Source of the DNA: Brienomyrus brachyistius
Lineage: Eukaryota > Chordata > Actinopteri > Osteoglossiformes > Mormyridae
Direction of reading: 5' to 3'
Assembly: GCF_023856365.1 (NCBI RefSeq)
Contig: NW_026042704.1
Span: 1-64,000 of the forward strand
DNA: 64,000 bases
Shown here: piece after piece, positions 9,735 through 19,812 of the stretch
Layout: each line of letters begins with the position of its first letter
Numbering within the stretch: position 1 is the first letter of the stretch
Position numbers and translations under genes: made by a program
The notes under the pieces: generated by a model
What the model saw: the letters and a program-made list of their open reading frames with translations, nothing else
What the model was told of the DNA's origin: nothing
Databases searched by the model: none

Positions 9735-10388
9735 CCTGGCACCTCAGAACAAAGCCAGGAGAGGAGAAACAGAAGGGAGGAGAAAACAAAAGACCATCAG
9801 CACGAAGAGAGGCAGAGAACATCAGCCCAAGAGAAGAGAAGCCCACAAGAAGCCCTCCTGAAGCCTATCAGTGAAGACCCAGCTGGACAGAGAACTGCAA
9901 CCAAGCCCAAGCTTCACCAGGAGAGGGAATCAGAGGGGCTCCACTCCAACAACCGCTGCAAACACCGCGCCTCCCTGAGTGCCATCACCCATCAGCTCAT
10001 CAGCCTCCGCAACCAACTGCCAAGACCCCCCCCCCCCCACTCTGCAACCAAGTAAACAAACTTCCTTTCATTTATAACAACCTAAACTCCTATTCACCTG
10101 CTATATTACTTTAGGACAGTATTTCCACAAATTGCTTGCTTTGCAGAACAGTATTTTCCCTTTTAAGGTTACTCATTTTAAATCTGGTCATTGCATTTTC
10201 ATGATTACATTGTTTGTGTCCACTCCGTTATTTCGTGTTTATTGTTTGTTAGGTGTAATGTCTGTCTTATGTTAGTTATAGGAATAAATGCATGTCTTTT
10301 ACACAACTTCAGCCTCCGTTCATTGAGTGCTCACAAGAATCCCTGCCTGTGCGATCTACGCTCTGAAACCTCAAATTCGCCTGAAATA

Positions 10389-10410
10389 TCGCGAGACTCT
10401 CTCTCATTGG
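10389..10410. promoter_or_regulatory. TCGCGAGA and inverted CCAAT motifs
   Basis: TCGCGAGA (10389-10396) and ATTGG (10406-10410), 10 bases apart, in a locally CpG-richer stretch. The palindromic TCGCGAGA element and NF-Y sites are typical of TATA-less vertebrate promoters. No adjacent gene is visible. Confidence 0.35.
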
Positions 10411-10676
10411 CCGTGAGGGGAGCTTCGCTACCGATCGTTTACATTACCTGGTGACGCAGCTCGTTGGACAAGCCTTCTATTCTAACCCAGGTTATTACGT
10501 GATACTGGTTATTAATGAGTTCCATTTAAGTCACACATTAACAGACTCACGGTGTTTCGCAATTGAGTTTGAGCCGACCATTCAGCATAAAAATTGGTTA
10601 ATAATCACAAGGCACAAGGCAAAGCAATTAAAGCCGATCAGTGGCTCAAATTGTGCTGTAGCGATTGAAGAACTTT

Positions 10677-10767
10677 TGTCGGAAGTTGGATTCGAACCCA
10701 CGCCTTACTTGGGAGAACAGAATACCAGAATAGAGTAGGTTAAGTCCAGCCTTGGCTTCCAAGCTGA
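10677..10767 (-). pseudogene. tRNA-Leu-derived sequence
   Basis: On the minus strand the 3' half, GGCGTGGGTTCGAATCCAAC then TTCCGACA, matches the T-arm and acceptor of leucine tRNA. The 5' half (GTCAGCTTGG...) is degenerate with no good A box, and the acceptor stem pairs only partly. Likely a tRNA pseudogene or SINE head. Absent from copy 3. Confidence 0.45.
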
Positions 10768-11839
10768 CGTTTTTCTACATATGTGCTTGTGTATCATGGA
10801 CAGTAAGAGGGGGCAGGCAAGGAGAGAATTTCTCTCTTTGGGGATCAATAGAGTGTTGTTATTATAACGTCTAAAAAGTATGATGGTCTGTCGATAAATC
10901 AATAACAATATCAATGAAGTCAATGTTTATCTAAAGGAATCAGAATTCAGGAAAAGCCAGGGGCCGGACCGAGTGTAGGGGGCGTGGCCAGAGACAGCCT
11001 GCTGACTGTTCCAAATCATGGGTGCATGTTACAAGTCCGGAACATATTTTAACTTAGTACTAACTTAGCATCATATTTGATCTGATTCGACTGAATATCC
11101 CAGGTTTCCATCTCTCATGCATCTGGTGTGACGTGTTTTCAGACTCTCAGGCTGGCGCAAAGAAATCTTACGGGAATTGAACGTCTCACTCCGGTCAGCT
11201 GACCAAAGTTGGTAACCTTGGTATTGTGTGTAGGAGATTCGGTATAACTATAATTTCGTTCTCCATTTACATGCCCGTAGTGTCTTTAACCGGCTGCACA
11301 AACTGGATCCGCCTCCATTACGACACAACTTTGCCCTTATTGGCTTAAGAATTTAGTCACATACATGACGTATATCTGCTATTTCTCCCGAGAAGCAGGT
11401 AAAGCAGTGGTAACTGCTTTGTAGTTAATTTACCTGGTAAAATTAAGTTTAAATAAATGATATAAATACTGTAATAGTACTCGTGAGCTTTGTTTATTTG
11501 TTATTAGTTATTGTAATGTTGCGCTGCTTTATTTGTTTAATCGTCTAGTCTGTGGAGACATTCAAGTTAATCAAATAAGAATTGCACTGTACACTGTACA
11601 TGACCATAAAAACTTTGTATCCTTGAAATAAATGTTTTTGATCTTTTCCTTGGCAGTTATCTTTTTACACAGGGCCTCTATGTACACGATAGTTTTTTTT
11701 TTCACGACTAACAGTATGGATCAGGAGTTGGTTATTGTAAAAGAAGTAATGTGCATGCAGGTGATATTTGTATAGATTTATCCACACCCTTGTAGCAGTG
11801 CTGCCATTGCAGTCAGATCTCGCAAACTAGGAGTATTAG
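10768..11839. other. Unassigned AT-rich sequence
   Basis: No open frame or repeat recognised. The left part (to about 11000) lies in the zone that differs between the three copies; the rest is conserved among them. Confidence 0.5.
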
Positions 11840-12134
11840 TTGTCTTTATTTCTCTTTATTTCTTGACGCCAACCCTCTCCATTAATCCGGGCTTGGGACT
11901 GGCACCTACCTGAGCTGGCTTGCTCCCTTAAGTGGCTGGGTTAGGCTAAACTATATATATATATTTACCAAGACTACAATAAAACATCTCGAAATGTGTA
12001 GTCTAGCAAAACGCAGTTTAAAGAAGGTAGCCTACCTGGCGAAATTGCAAACAAATTAAGGGCGTTAGGCAGCCTTTAGATCCTACCCATCATGCACTGC
12101 AGTTTTTTGCTAATTCCTCAAATGGAAAACTGTC
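11840..12134 (-). repeat. Inverted-repeat arm R2
   Basis: Reverse-complementary counterpart of 4819-5275. R2 is interrupted at 12130 by the retroelement at 12132-12490 and resumes at about 12491-12516, where it again matches R1 (TATTTAATGGTTTTCC on the opposite strand). R1 thus shows what the site looked like before insertion. Confidence 0.8.
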
Positions 12135-12490
12135 CATCCATCCATCCATTTTCCAAACCGCTTATCCTACTGGATCGCGGGGGGTCTGGAGCCTATCCCG
12201 GAAGCAATGGGCACGAGACAGGGAACAACTCAGGATGGCGGGCCAGCCCATCGCAGGGCACACTCACACACTATTCACTCACGCATACACTCCTATGGGC
12301 AATTTAGCAACTCCAATTAGCCTCAGCATGTTTTTGGACTGTGGGGGAAACCAGAGTACCCGGAGGAAACCCCACGATGACATGGGTAGAACATGCAAAC
12401 TCCACACACATGTGACCCAGGTGGAGACTCGAACCCGGGCCCTAGAGGTGTGAGGCAACAGTGCTAACCACTGCACCACCATGCTGCCCC
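12132..12490 (-). mobile_element. Fish non-LTR retroelement tail with target-site duplication
   Basis: Starts with (TCCA)n and carries CATGTTTTTGGACTGTGGG, AACATGCAAACTCCACACA and GCTAACCACTGCACCACCAT, a very common fish LINE 3'-region repeat. The flanking direct repeat AAATGGAAAAC (12120-12130 and 12493-12503) is an 11 bp target-site duplication, showing a retrotransposition event rather than a segmental copy. Confidence 0.8.
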
Positions 12491-12671
12491 CTAAATGGAA
12501 AACCATTAAATACAAAAGGAAAACAAAAGTGCTGTAAGACTGTATACTTATGTGTATGTTAGTAAAGGCTGTAGCTGACACAACGGACCCCACTAATTAG
12601 AAAGGGGTAATTGTACACATGTGGCATCCAGTATGTTCTTCTATAACAGTTTTTAAAAAAAAAAAAAACTC

Positions 12672-12691
12672 ATTACATTACATTACATTAC
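12672..12691 (+). repeat. ATTAC microsatellite
   Basis: Four CATTA/ATTAC repeats here; copies 2 and 3 have about two fewer, the main length difference in this stretch. Confidence 0.85.
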
Positions 12692-13308
12692 ACAAATTGG
12701 CACTATCAAAACGAGGATTATGGGGAAAATGGGGACTGTGATGGAGATTACATACACGTAGGCATGGTATTTAGTTTTTTTTAATCTGGTCACCTTCCAG
12801 AGTAATTGTAAACTAAAACCATCTTCACCCTATTTGATTCTTTATAAATGGACAATCAGTCGTGCAGTAAATGGGGGTATAGAGAGACACAGAGCTTGTC
12901 TAACAAGAAACCCTGGGAAGCTAACATTAATAGGGTGGGTATGGATAGCAAAACCATTGATACAGATTACAGATTTATATCTCACCTGAACCCTGGCGGG
13001 CTCCGTGCCAATAGGGGTTGGGATTAGGGTTAGTTAACTTAAGTAGTAATATTGATGTGTATATTCTCCTATTCTCCAGTCAGTGAATCGTGAAACGTAA
13101 TGTTAATATGTTTCTATACCTATATGTTCTGCTTAAAAACCCATAAAGGCAAGCACAGTGTTTAGACATTCTGTTACTTAGACTAGTAAACACTAAGATC
13201 CTTCAGCTTTCAATTAACCTGACACAACAGTCTAAACAACAAATGTGTGCCATGTCATTTGTCATCTTTACATCTTGTATCCTTTATATGGTAATTGGAT
13301 TTTCAAGG

Positions 13309-13383
13309 TGGAATTGCAGGTCGATCATTTTAAGGATCTAGATGTAAACCTCCCTGGTGTTGCTTTAATATTTTTTTTGCACA
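13309..13383 (+). repeat. Direct repeat flanking the gypsy remnant, left
   Basis: TTTCAAGGTGGAATT, ATTTTAAGGATC and TAAACCTCCCTGGTGTTGCT recur at 14634-14702 with a few changes. The two copies bracket the gypsy integrase remnant. Their origin (internal element repeat or old duplication) is unclear. Confidence 0.75.
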
Positions 13384-13476
13384 ATTTGCTTCACACACTT
13401 CCTCCAGCAGAGAAGCTTACAATACTACACCCCACCAAATGACTGGATGATGCCTTTTTATTTAAGGTCTGGCTGT

Positions 13477-13989
13477 GAGCCTCGATTACCGATACACTAT
13501 CTTCAGGCTCCTGCCGGGATCAGTCAGTATGGTGGACCTTTGGAGGAATGGGTACAAAACCATCAGGAAAGTTTGCAGGTGCTTCAAGAGTATGTGAAGG
13601 CTTAGTTGGAGGAACAAGCCACACCACGAAATCGGAAACACAATGAGTTGGTTAATGATTAGGGGTTTGATGAAGGTCAGCTGGTGTGTTTGCGGAACCA
13701 TGTTCGAGGTAAAATACAGGATCATTGGGATGCCTGTTTGTATATGGTAGTTCGGTGTCCCCAAGATCAGGGTGCAGTTTACTCTGCAACTCCAATGGAG
13801 GGGGACGGGGTTGTCCGTCAAGTTCACCGAACAGAGTTGCGTCCAGTACCACAGGGGGTTGTTATGTCAGGGGAAGATGTTCTGGTAATGTCTCCTGAGT
13901 CTGGGTTGCCCACAGGGGCAACAGAAATGGAATCGGATGAGGACTCTGTGATTTTACGGGGACAGGGCTGGTGGGAGGGGTCGCAATAG
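13477..13989 (+). pseudogene. Ty3/gypsy integrase C-terminal remnant
   Basis: The frame reads EEWVQNHQESLQVLQEYV, EGQLVCLRNHVRGKIQDHWD, LYMVVRCPQDQGAVYS and VRQVHRTELRPVPQ, the C-terminal (GPY/F-like) domain of gypsy integrases. In-frame stops occur at about 13603 and 13660. A frameshifted continuation to about 14125 (HHTNPYKLPRSV) also fits the family. No RT, RNase H or catalytic integrase core is present. A T/G-rich stretch at 14690-15010 could be its decayed LTR, but I cannot confirm this. Confidence 0.75.
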
Positions 13990-14633
13990 AGCATCCACAA
14001 GTAGGCCTCGTATAATGGAGGAGGTTATGTCCCCCCCGAGGTGTAGAGACCAGTTAAACGTTCGGTGAGGTCCACCACTGGTCATCATACCAACCCTTAT
14101 AAGTTACCACGGTCAGTGAATGATCGTTCGGTTGGGGAGGAAGACCAGTGGTTTGGGGATAGAATTCTTAGCTGTGATCGTTGGGTCATCAATTTCATTT
14201 TGGGGGATGGATTGTAGCCAGGCAATTATAGGCAGGTATAGGAACTGCAGTTCGGACTGGAGGCATAGCCGGGGCGAGATGGCTGTGCATGTTCCGATGG
14301 TAGGGCATATTGGCAAAGGAGCAGGCACGGGAAAGACAGGCAGGGTCCTGATAGATTTGGTGGAGCATCGGCGGGCATATTGAATTTGCAGTGTAGCAGC
14401 CTTTCTGTTTGCTTGTTTCAGGGGTGAACAATCTTATCCGCAAAGGGCCGGTGTGTATGCAGGTTTTCGCTGCAACTCCCTAATTAGATTTCTAATTAGA
14501 GGACTGATTAGCTGAAGAGTCCTCATACCTGGTTTTGAAGAGCTGACCTAAAGGTTACCCCAAAAACCTGTTTTTTTTTTGTTTGAATGGGGCAGTGAGT
14601 CATGGGGTAAACTACTGTTCTTTAGGGGTTTTC

Positions 14634-14702
14634 AAGGTGGAATTACGGGTCGATAATTTTAAGGATCAGGTTGTAAACCTCCCTGGTGTTGCTTTAATAT
14701 GT
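14634..14702 (+). repeat. Direct repeat flanking the gypsy remnant, right
   Basis: Second copy of the 13309-13383 sequence, about 1.33 kb downstream, same orientation. Confidence 0.75.
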
Positions 14703-15172
14703 TTTATCTGAGGTTGTATCGTGTATTATCAAGCCAGCCGGCTTAGTGGCCTCGGGAGCGGGGTTTAGTGGGAGCAGCTGGCTAGTTTTATTTTCTTTTT
14801 TGTTTGTGTCTTTTTCTTTGTTGTATGTATATTTTGGGTTCATTATTAGGCAGGCTGGGCCTTTTGGCACCTGTAGTCTGGGTGCTGGATTGCCCATAGG
14901 GGTCTTTTTTATTGCTGTGATTTGCTGTGTCATTCACTAGTGTGATTTGTGCTGGATGTGTTTTTAAGGTTGTGCTGTGGCGTGTACCTGAGCAAACTTT
15001 GGGCAACCTGTTCTCTTGTTGGCTTTATTGACAAAGGGTGGATTAGTCTAATTACGGCCTGCTACAAATAGCTGCATATAACGTATAAAAAAAATCACCT
15101 TATGGGTGCAAGATAGGGTAGCAAGATCTTGAGTTTTTTTTACAGTACTCGGGTACGTTTTAAAATTTTCGA

Positions 15173-15272
15173 CCAATCAGCAAACATTATTCTGACAGCA
15201 TAGCTGGGAAACCAATGAAAAGTGAGTGCAACGTTCTAGAACTTGACTTCGGGTTGACGCTCCCTATAAAAG
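15173..15272 (+). promoter_or_regulatory. CCAAT / TTCTAGAA / TATA promoter
   Basis: Two CCAAT boxes (15173-15177, 15212-15216), a palindromic GTTCTAGAAC core (TTCTAGAA at 15234-15241) and TATAAAAG (15265-15272) in correct order and spacing for an RNA polymerase II promoter. TTCnnGAA is the core of a heat-shock element, so heat-shock-factor control is possible. It lies about 90 bases before the ATG of the lysine-rich frame. Confidence 0.6.
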
Positions 15273-15363
15273 AGCTGGGTACTGCTTCAAGGCGTTCAGT
15301 TGGCGCTACCTCCTGATAGAGTAGCACTGTACGGCTCTTGTTCCGTAAAACAACATCAAAAGG

Positions 15364-15652
15364 ATGAAAAAAAAAACAATATTTAAAGAAGACGAAAAAA
15401 ATCAATTTTTAAAGAAGACGAAAAAAACATCGTCTAAAAAAATAAGCCAAAAAAATAATATCCGAAGAAGGAAAAACATGCAAAGTAAAAAAAAACAAAC
15501 AAAAATAAAAAACAATATCCAAAGAAGAAGGAAAAAAACATCCAAAGGGAGAAAAGAAGAACTGAAGGGCCAACGAGGTAGGAGGAAATACAAATTTCGT
15601 TTCAGCACCGTTGGAGTGCCAAGCCGTGAAAAGCATTTGGCCAGAAGACAAG
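15364..15652 (+). CDS. Lysine/arginine-rich first exon, hypothetical
   Basis: From ATG at 15364 about 96 codons lead to an AAG|GTAAGT splice donor at 15652/15653. The product would be extremely basic, with runs such as NIRRRKNMQSKKKQTK and QRRRKKTSKGRKEEL, recalling nuclear basic proteins, but no family is recognised. An internal near-repeat (TTTAAAGAAGACGAAAAAAA) suggests low-complexity growth. The frame is open in copies 1 and 2 but broken by a 23 bp deletion in copy 3. It may therefore be a non-coding leader rather than a protein. No second exon is identified. Confidence 0.35.
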
Positions 15653-16299
15653 GTAAGTGTTGTATCTGTTATTTTAAAACAGCGCTTTTCAAAATGCTGC
15701 TTTATAATCGTTTGAGATCGTTAGCCAGTGTGACAGCTGAAGGCTTTTTGAGTTTACCAACATAAAGTTTTATTTCTGTATTAGGACATTGTCAGGAACA
15801 ATGATGTGTTCATCGCTATGATGTGGTCAAAAAGCGATGCATTGAATCTTAGAAACATTTGTGATTTTTCAAACGATGCTTTTCCTTTTATTTAATCAGT
15901 AAAATTTCCATCGGTTTTATATAGTGCCCCTTGAAATATGTCTTTAGCTCATTTTCCGGGCATTTTACTAGAATGCATCCTGAGAAATACACAAGCTCTG
16001 CTGCATTTCCGTGCCTCGATGTTTAGTGCCGAGTATAATTGTTGCAGTTGCCTTTTATATATTCCATGAGACCTGTTGGTACCAAGAGAAGTGTGAGACT
16101 GTCAGGGTGAATTTATCATACAATCGCACGCATAAATACCTGAGGGTTGCCAGTCCTTTTGCGTTGTTACAGGAGGACTAGAGCTGACGAGTGTGTTTCT
16201 ACACACTATCAAGGGCATTGTAGTACAGTTTTCTCAGGTGGGAGAATGCTGCCGATCTCCTATTTGACAATACAGCCCTTGATATATTAGAATATTACA
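15653..16299. other. Unassigned, possibly intronic
   Basis: Follows the splice donor at 15652; no open frame of note and no repeat recognised. Confidence 0.4.
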
Positions 16300-16651
16300 G
16301 AACTAGAAGCCTTTTGCAAGGAAGAATGTGAGAAAATCCCAAGTACAAGAAATGAAAGCCTTTCAGCTGGCTATAAGAAGCGCTTGTAAGCTGTGATATC
16401 TGGCAGAGGAGGTGTTACTAAGTACTGATTACGTAGGGTGCCCAAACTTTTGCAGAGTGCCATAATAATGTTTTTATTTTGTAATTTTGTTCAATTTATG
16501 GCATAAAAAGTAACTATTCATCAATGTTTGCTGAAAATATTGTGTATTTTTCCCCCAGTTCCTAAAGAGACTGTATTAACTGATATTGTTGCTTTTGTAA
16601 TTGAAAAGATGTTATTTGTCAAGGGGTGCCAAACCTTTGCATAAGACTGTA
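16300..16651 (+). mobile_element. Decayed Tc1/mariner element, 3' end
   Basis: A frame reads ELEAFCKEECEKIPSTRNES, then AGYKKRL, a stop, and AVISGRGGVTKY: the C-terminal end of a Tc1-type transposase (normally RLEAVI..KG..TKY). It is followed by GGGTGCCCAAACTTTTGCA and ends GCATAAGACTGTA, the terminal inverted-repeat sequence of such elements. The 5' end is missing. Different family from the element at 333-1501. Confidence 0.7.
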
Positions 16652-16654
16652 CAC

Positions 16655-16829
16655 AGTGTGTGTATGTGTTTATGTGAGTGTGTGTCTGTGTGTGTGTGTA
16701 TATATATATATATATGTGTGTGTGTGTATATATTTCTGTATATGCATGTGTATATATATATTTATATATAGTTCACACACATTCAAACTTATTTGAATAC
16801 ACATTCAAAATTATTTTTATAATTATTAT
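16655..16829 (+). repeat. TG/TA dinucleotide tracts
   Basis: Alternating (TG)n and (TA)n runs leading into the satellite array. Confidence 0.85.
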
Positions 16830-17720
16830 TTTCGTTTTTTTTTTTTTTTGTGTTTTAAAATTTTTTATTTTTGCAATGGAAATAAAAATAAAGCAGTCCT
16901 CCGTAGAGGAGGGGTGGTGGAGGGAATATATATATATATATACATATATATAAAATAATTGTCACACAACTGGGGTGACATGCCTTTCCTGCTCACCCAA
17001 TTTTAGTGCACTTTAGTTATGCATAATGACCATCTAGTCTCGATACACCCATATATATATATGTATATATATATATAGTTTTTTTTGTTTTTTTTTTTGC
17101 AATAGACAATAAAAATAACGCAGTTCTCCATAAAGGAGGGATGGTGGATGGAATATATATATACATATATATAAAATAATTGTCACACAACCTGGGTGAC
17201 ATGCCTTGCCTGCTCACCCAGTTTTAGTGCACCTTAGTTATTCATAATGACCATCTAGTCTCGATACACCCATAAATATATATGTATATATATATAGTTT
17301 TTTTTGTTTTTTTTTTTGCAATAGACAATAAAAATAACGCAGTTCTCCATAAAGGAGGGATGGTGGATGGAATATATATATACATATATATAAAATAATT
17401 GTCACACAACTTGGGTGACATGCCTTGCCTGCTCACCCAATTTTAGTGCAACTTAGTTATCCATAATGACCAACTAGTCTCGATACACCCATATATATAT
17501 ATATATGTACATATATATATAGTTTTTTTATTAGCAATAGAAAAGAAAAATAACGCAGTTCTCCGTAAAGGAGGGATGGTGGATGGAATATATATATATA
17601 TATATATATATATACATTTATATAAAATAATTGTCACACAACCTGGGTGACATGCCTTGCCTGCTCACCCAATTTTAGTGCACCTTAGTTATCCATACTG
17701 ACCATCTAGTCTCGACACAC

Positions 17721-17775
<55 letters not shown>

Positions 17776-18079
17776 GATATTTTTTCTTTTTCTCGTGTTT
17801 TTTTTTCGCAATGGATATTAAAAATAAAGCAGTCCTCCGTAAAGGAGGGGTGGTGGAGGGAATATATATATACATATATATATAAAATAATTGTCACACA
17901 ACCTGGGTGACATGCCTTGCCTGCTCACCCAATTTTAGTGCAACTTAGTTATCCATAATGACCAACTAGTCTCGATACACCCATATATATATATATATAT
18001 ATGTACATATATATAGTTTTTTTATTAGCAATAGAAAAGAAAAATAACGCAGTTCTCCGTAAAGGAGGGATGGTGGATG

Positions 18080-18161
<82 letters not shown>

Positions 18162-18361
18162 TTATATAAAATAATTGTCACACAACCTGGGTGACATGCC
18201 TTGCCTGCTCACCCAATTTTAGTGCAACTTAGTTATCCATAATGACCAACTAGTCTCGATACACCCATATATATATATATATATGTACATATATATAGTT
18301 TTTTTATTAGCAATAGAAAAGAAAAATAACGCAGTTCTCCGTAAAGGAGGGATGGTGGATG

Positions 18362-18435
<74 letters not shown>

Positions 18436-18538
18436 TTATATAAAATAATTGTCACACAACCTGGGTGACATGCCTTGCCTGCTCACCCAATTTTAGTGCA
18501 CTTTAGTTATCCATACTGACCATCTAGTCTCGACACAC

Positions 18539-18599
<61 letters not shown>

Positions 18600-18900
18600 G
18601 ATATTTTTTCTTTTTCTTGTGTTTTTTTTTCGCAATGGATATTAAAAATAAATCAGTCCTCCGTAAAGGATGGGTGGTGGAGGGAATATATATATACATA
18701 TATATATAAAATAATTGTCACACAACCTGGGTGACATGCCTTGCCTGCTCACCCAATTTTAGTGCAACTTAGTTATCCATAATGACCAACTAGTCTCGAT
18801 ACACCCATATATATATATATATATGTACATATATATAGTTTTTTTATTAGCAATAGAAAAGAAAAATAACGCAGTTCTCCGTAAAGGAGGGATGGTGGAT

Positions 18901-18966
<66 letters not shown>

Positions 18967-19069
18967 TTATATAAAATAATTGTCACACAACCTGGGTGAC
19001 ATGCCTTGCCTGCTCACCCAATTTTAGTGCACTTTAGTTATCCATACTGACCATCTAGTCTCGACACAC

Positions 19070-19126
<57 letters not shown>

Positions 19127-19419
19127 GATATTTTTTCTTTTTCTTGTGTTTTTTTTTCGCAATGGATATTAAAAATAAAGCAGTCCTCCGTAAAGGAGGG
19201 ATGGTGGATGGAATATATATATAAAATAATTGTCACACAACCGGGGTGACATGCCTTGCCTGCTCACCCAATTTTAGTGCACCTTAGTTATTCATAATGA
19301 CCATCTAGTCTCGATACACCCATAAATATATATGTATATATATATAGTTTTTTTATTAGCAATAGAAAAGAAAAATAACGCAGTTCTCCGTAAAGGAGGG
19401 ATGGTGGATGGAATATATA
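16830..19419 (+). repeat. AT-tract satellite array, 10 units
   Basis: Ten tandem units of about 200-290 bp, length varying with the (AT)n tract (longest about 75 bp, near 18080-18158). Each unit has a GTCACACAACC lead and a hairpin-forming CTGGGTGA...TCACCCAG pair with a 14-base loop. Then come TTAGTGCA, TAGTCTCGATACACCC, the AT tract, a T-run, GCAATAGACAATAAAAATAA or a variant, and a CCTCC-GTAAA-GGAGG palindrome followed by GGTGGATGGAATATAT. At least three variants of the T-run/GCAAT segment alternate, suggesting repeated unequal exchange. Tyr-Ile-rich frames here are by-products of the AT tracts. Confidence 0.92.
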
Positions 19420-19716
19420 TGTCACGAGTCGTGGGCAACGATCGCGAGCAGAGAGCGGCGATCGTGCGGAAGGAGCAGGCAGGCAACAGTATAAGGGAAA
19501 ACGGGGGTTTATTCTGGCTTCGGGGAGCCGGGAACACTGGACGCAGACTGACATCAACTGACATTAATGACAGACAACGGGTTAGTACAAAACAGGAACT
19601 TAAATACATGGAACAAGGCAGCAGGAAACAAGACACGACTGGGCACGATCAGGAAATCACACGTGGGTAATTAGGGGGCGTGGCACACACGAGGAGCGGA
19701 CGGAGCGGGTGTCACA
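19420..19716 (-). repeat. 3' LTR of the proline-rich element
   Basis: 297 bp copy. AATAAA at 19508-19513 would end the transcript. Adjacent upstream on the minus strand is the purine run TTTGGGGGGGGGTTC (19717-19731), which fits a polypurine tract for plus-strand priming. Confidence 0.9.
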
Positions 19717-19812
19717 GAACCCCCCCCCAAAGGAGCGCTACACCGGGCGCGCCCAGGAAGGGGGCGACGGACGGGACGAGGGAGAACAGGACCTGAAAGA
19801 CAAGAGCAAAAA

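Noticed and set aside
10451..10738. 95-residue frame ending EVGFEPTPYLGEQNT
   Set aside because: The GFEPT string is a typical read-through of a tRNA T-arm in reverse; it reflects the tRNA-derived sequence, not a gene.
13015..13030. TTAGGG-like telomere motif (GGGATTAGGGTTAG)
   Set aside because: Only about two units, with no array; not an interstitial telomere.
14120..14383. Frame with a GKGAGTGKTGR stretch resembling a Walker A loop
   Set aside because: Spacing does not match GxxxxGK[ST], no other ATPase motif follows, and it lies in decayed gypsy sequence.
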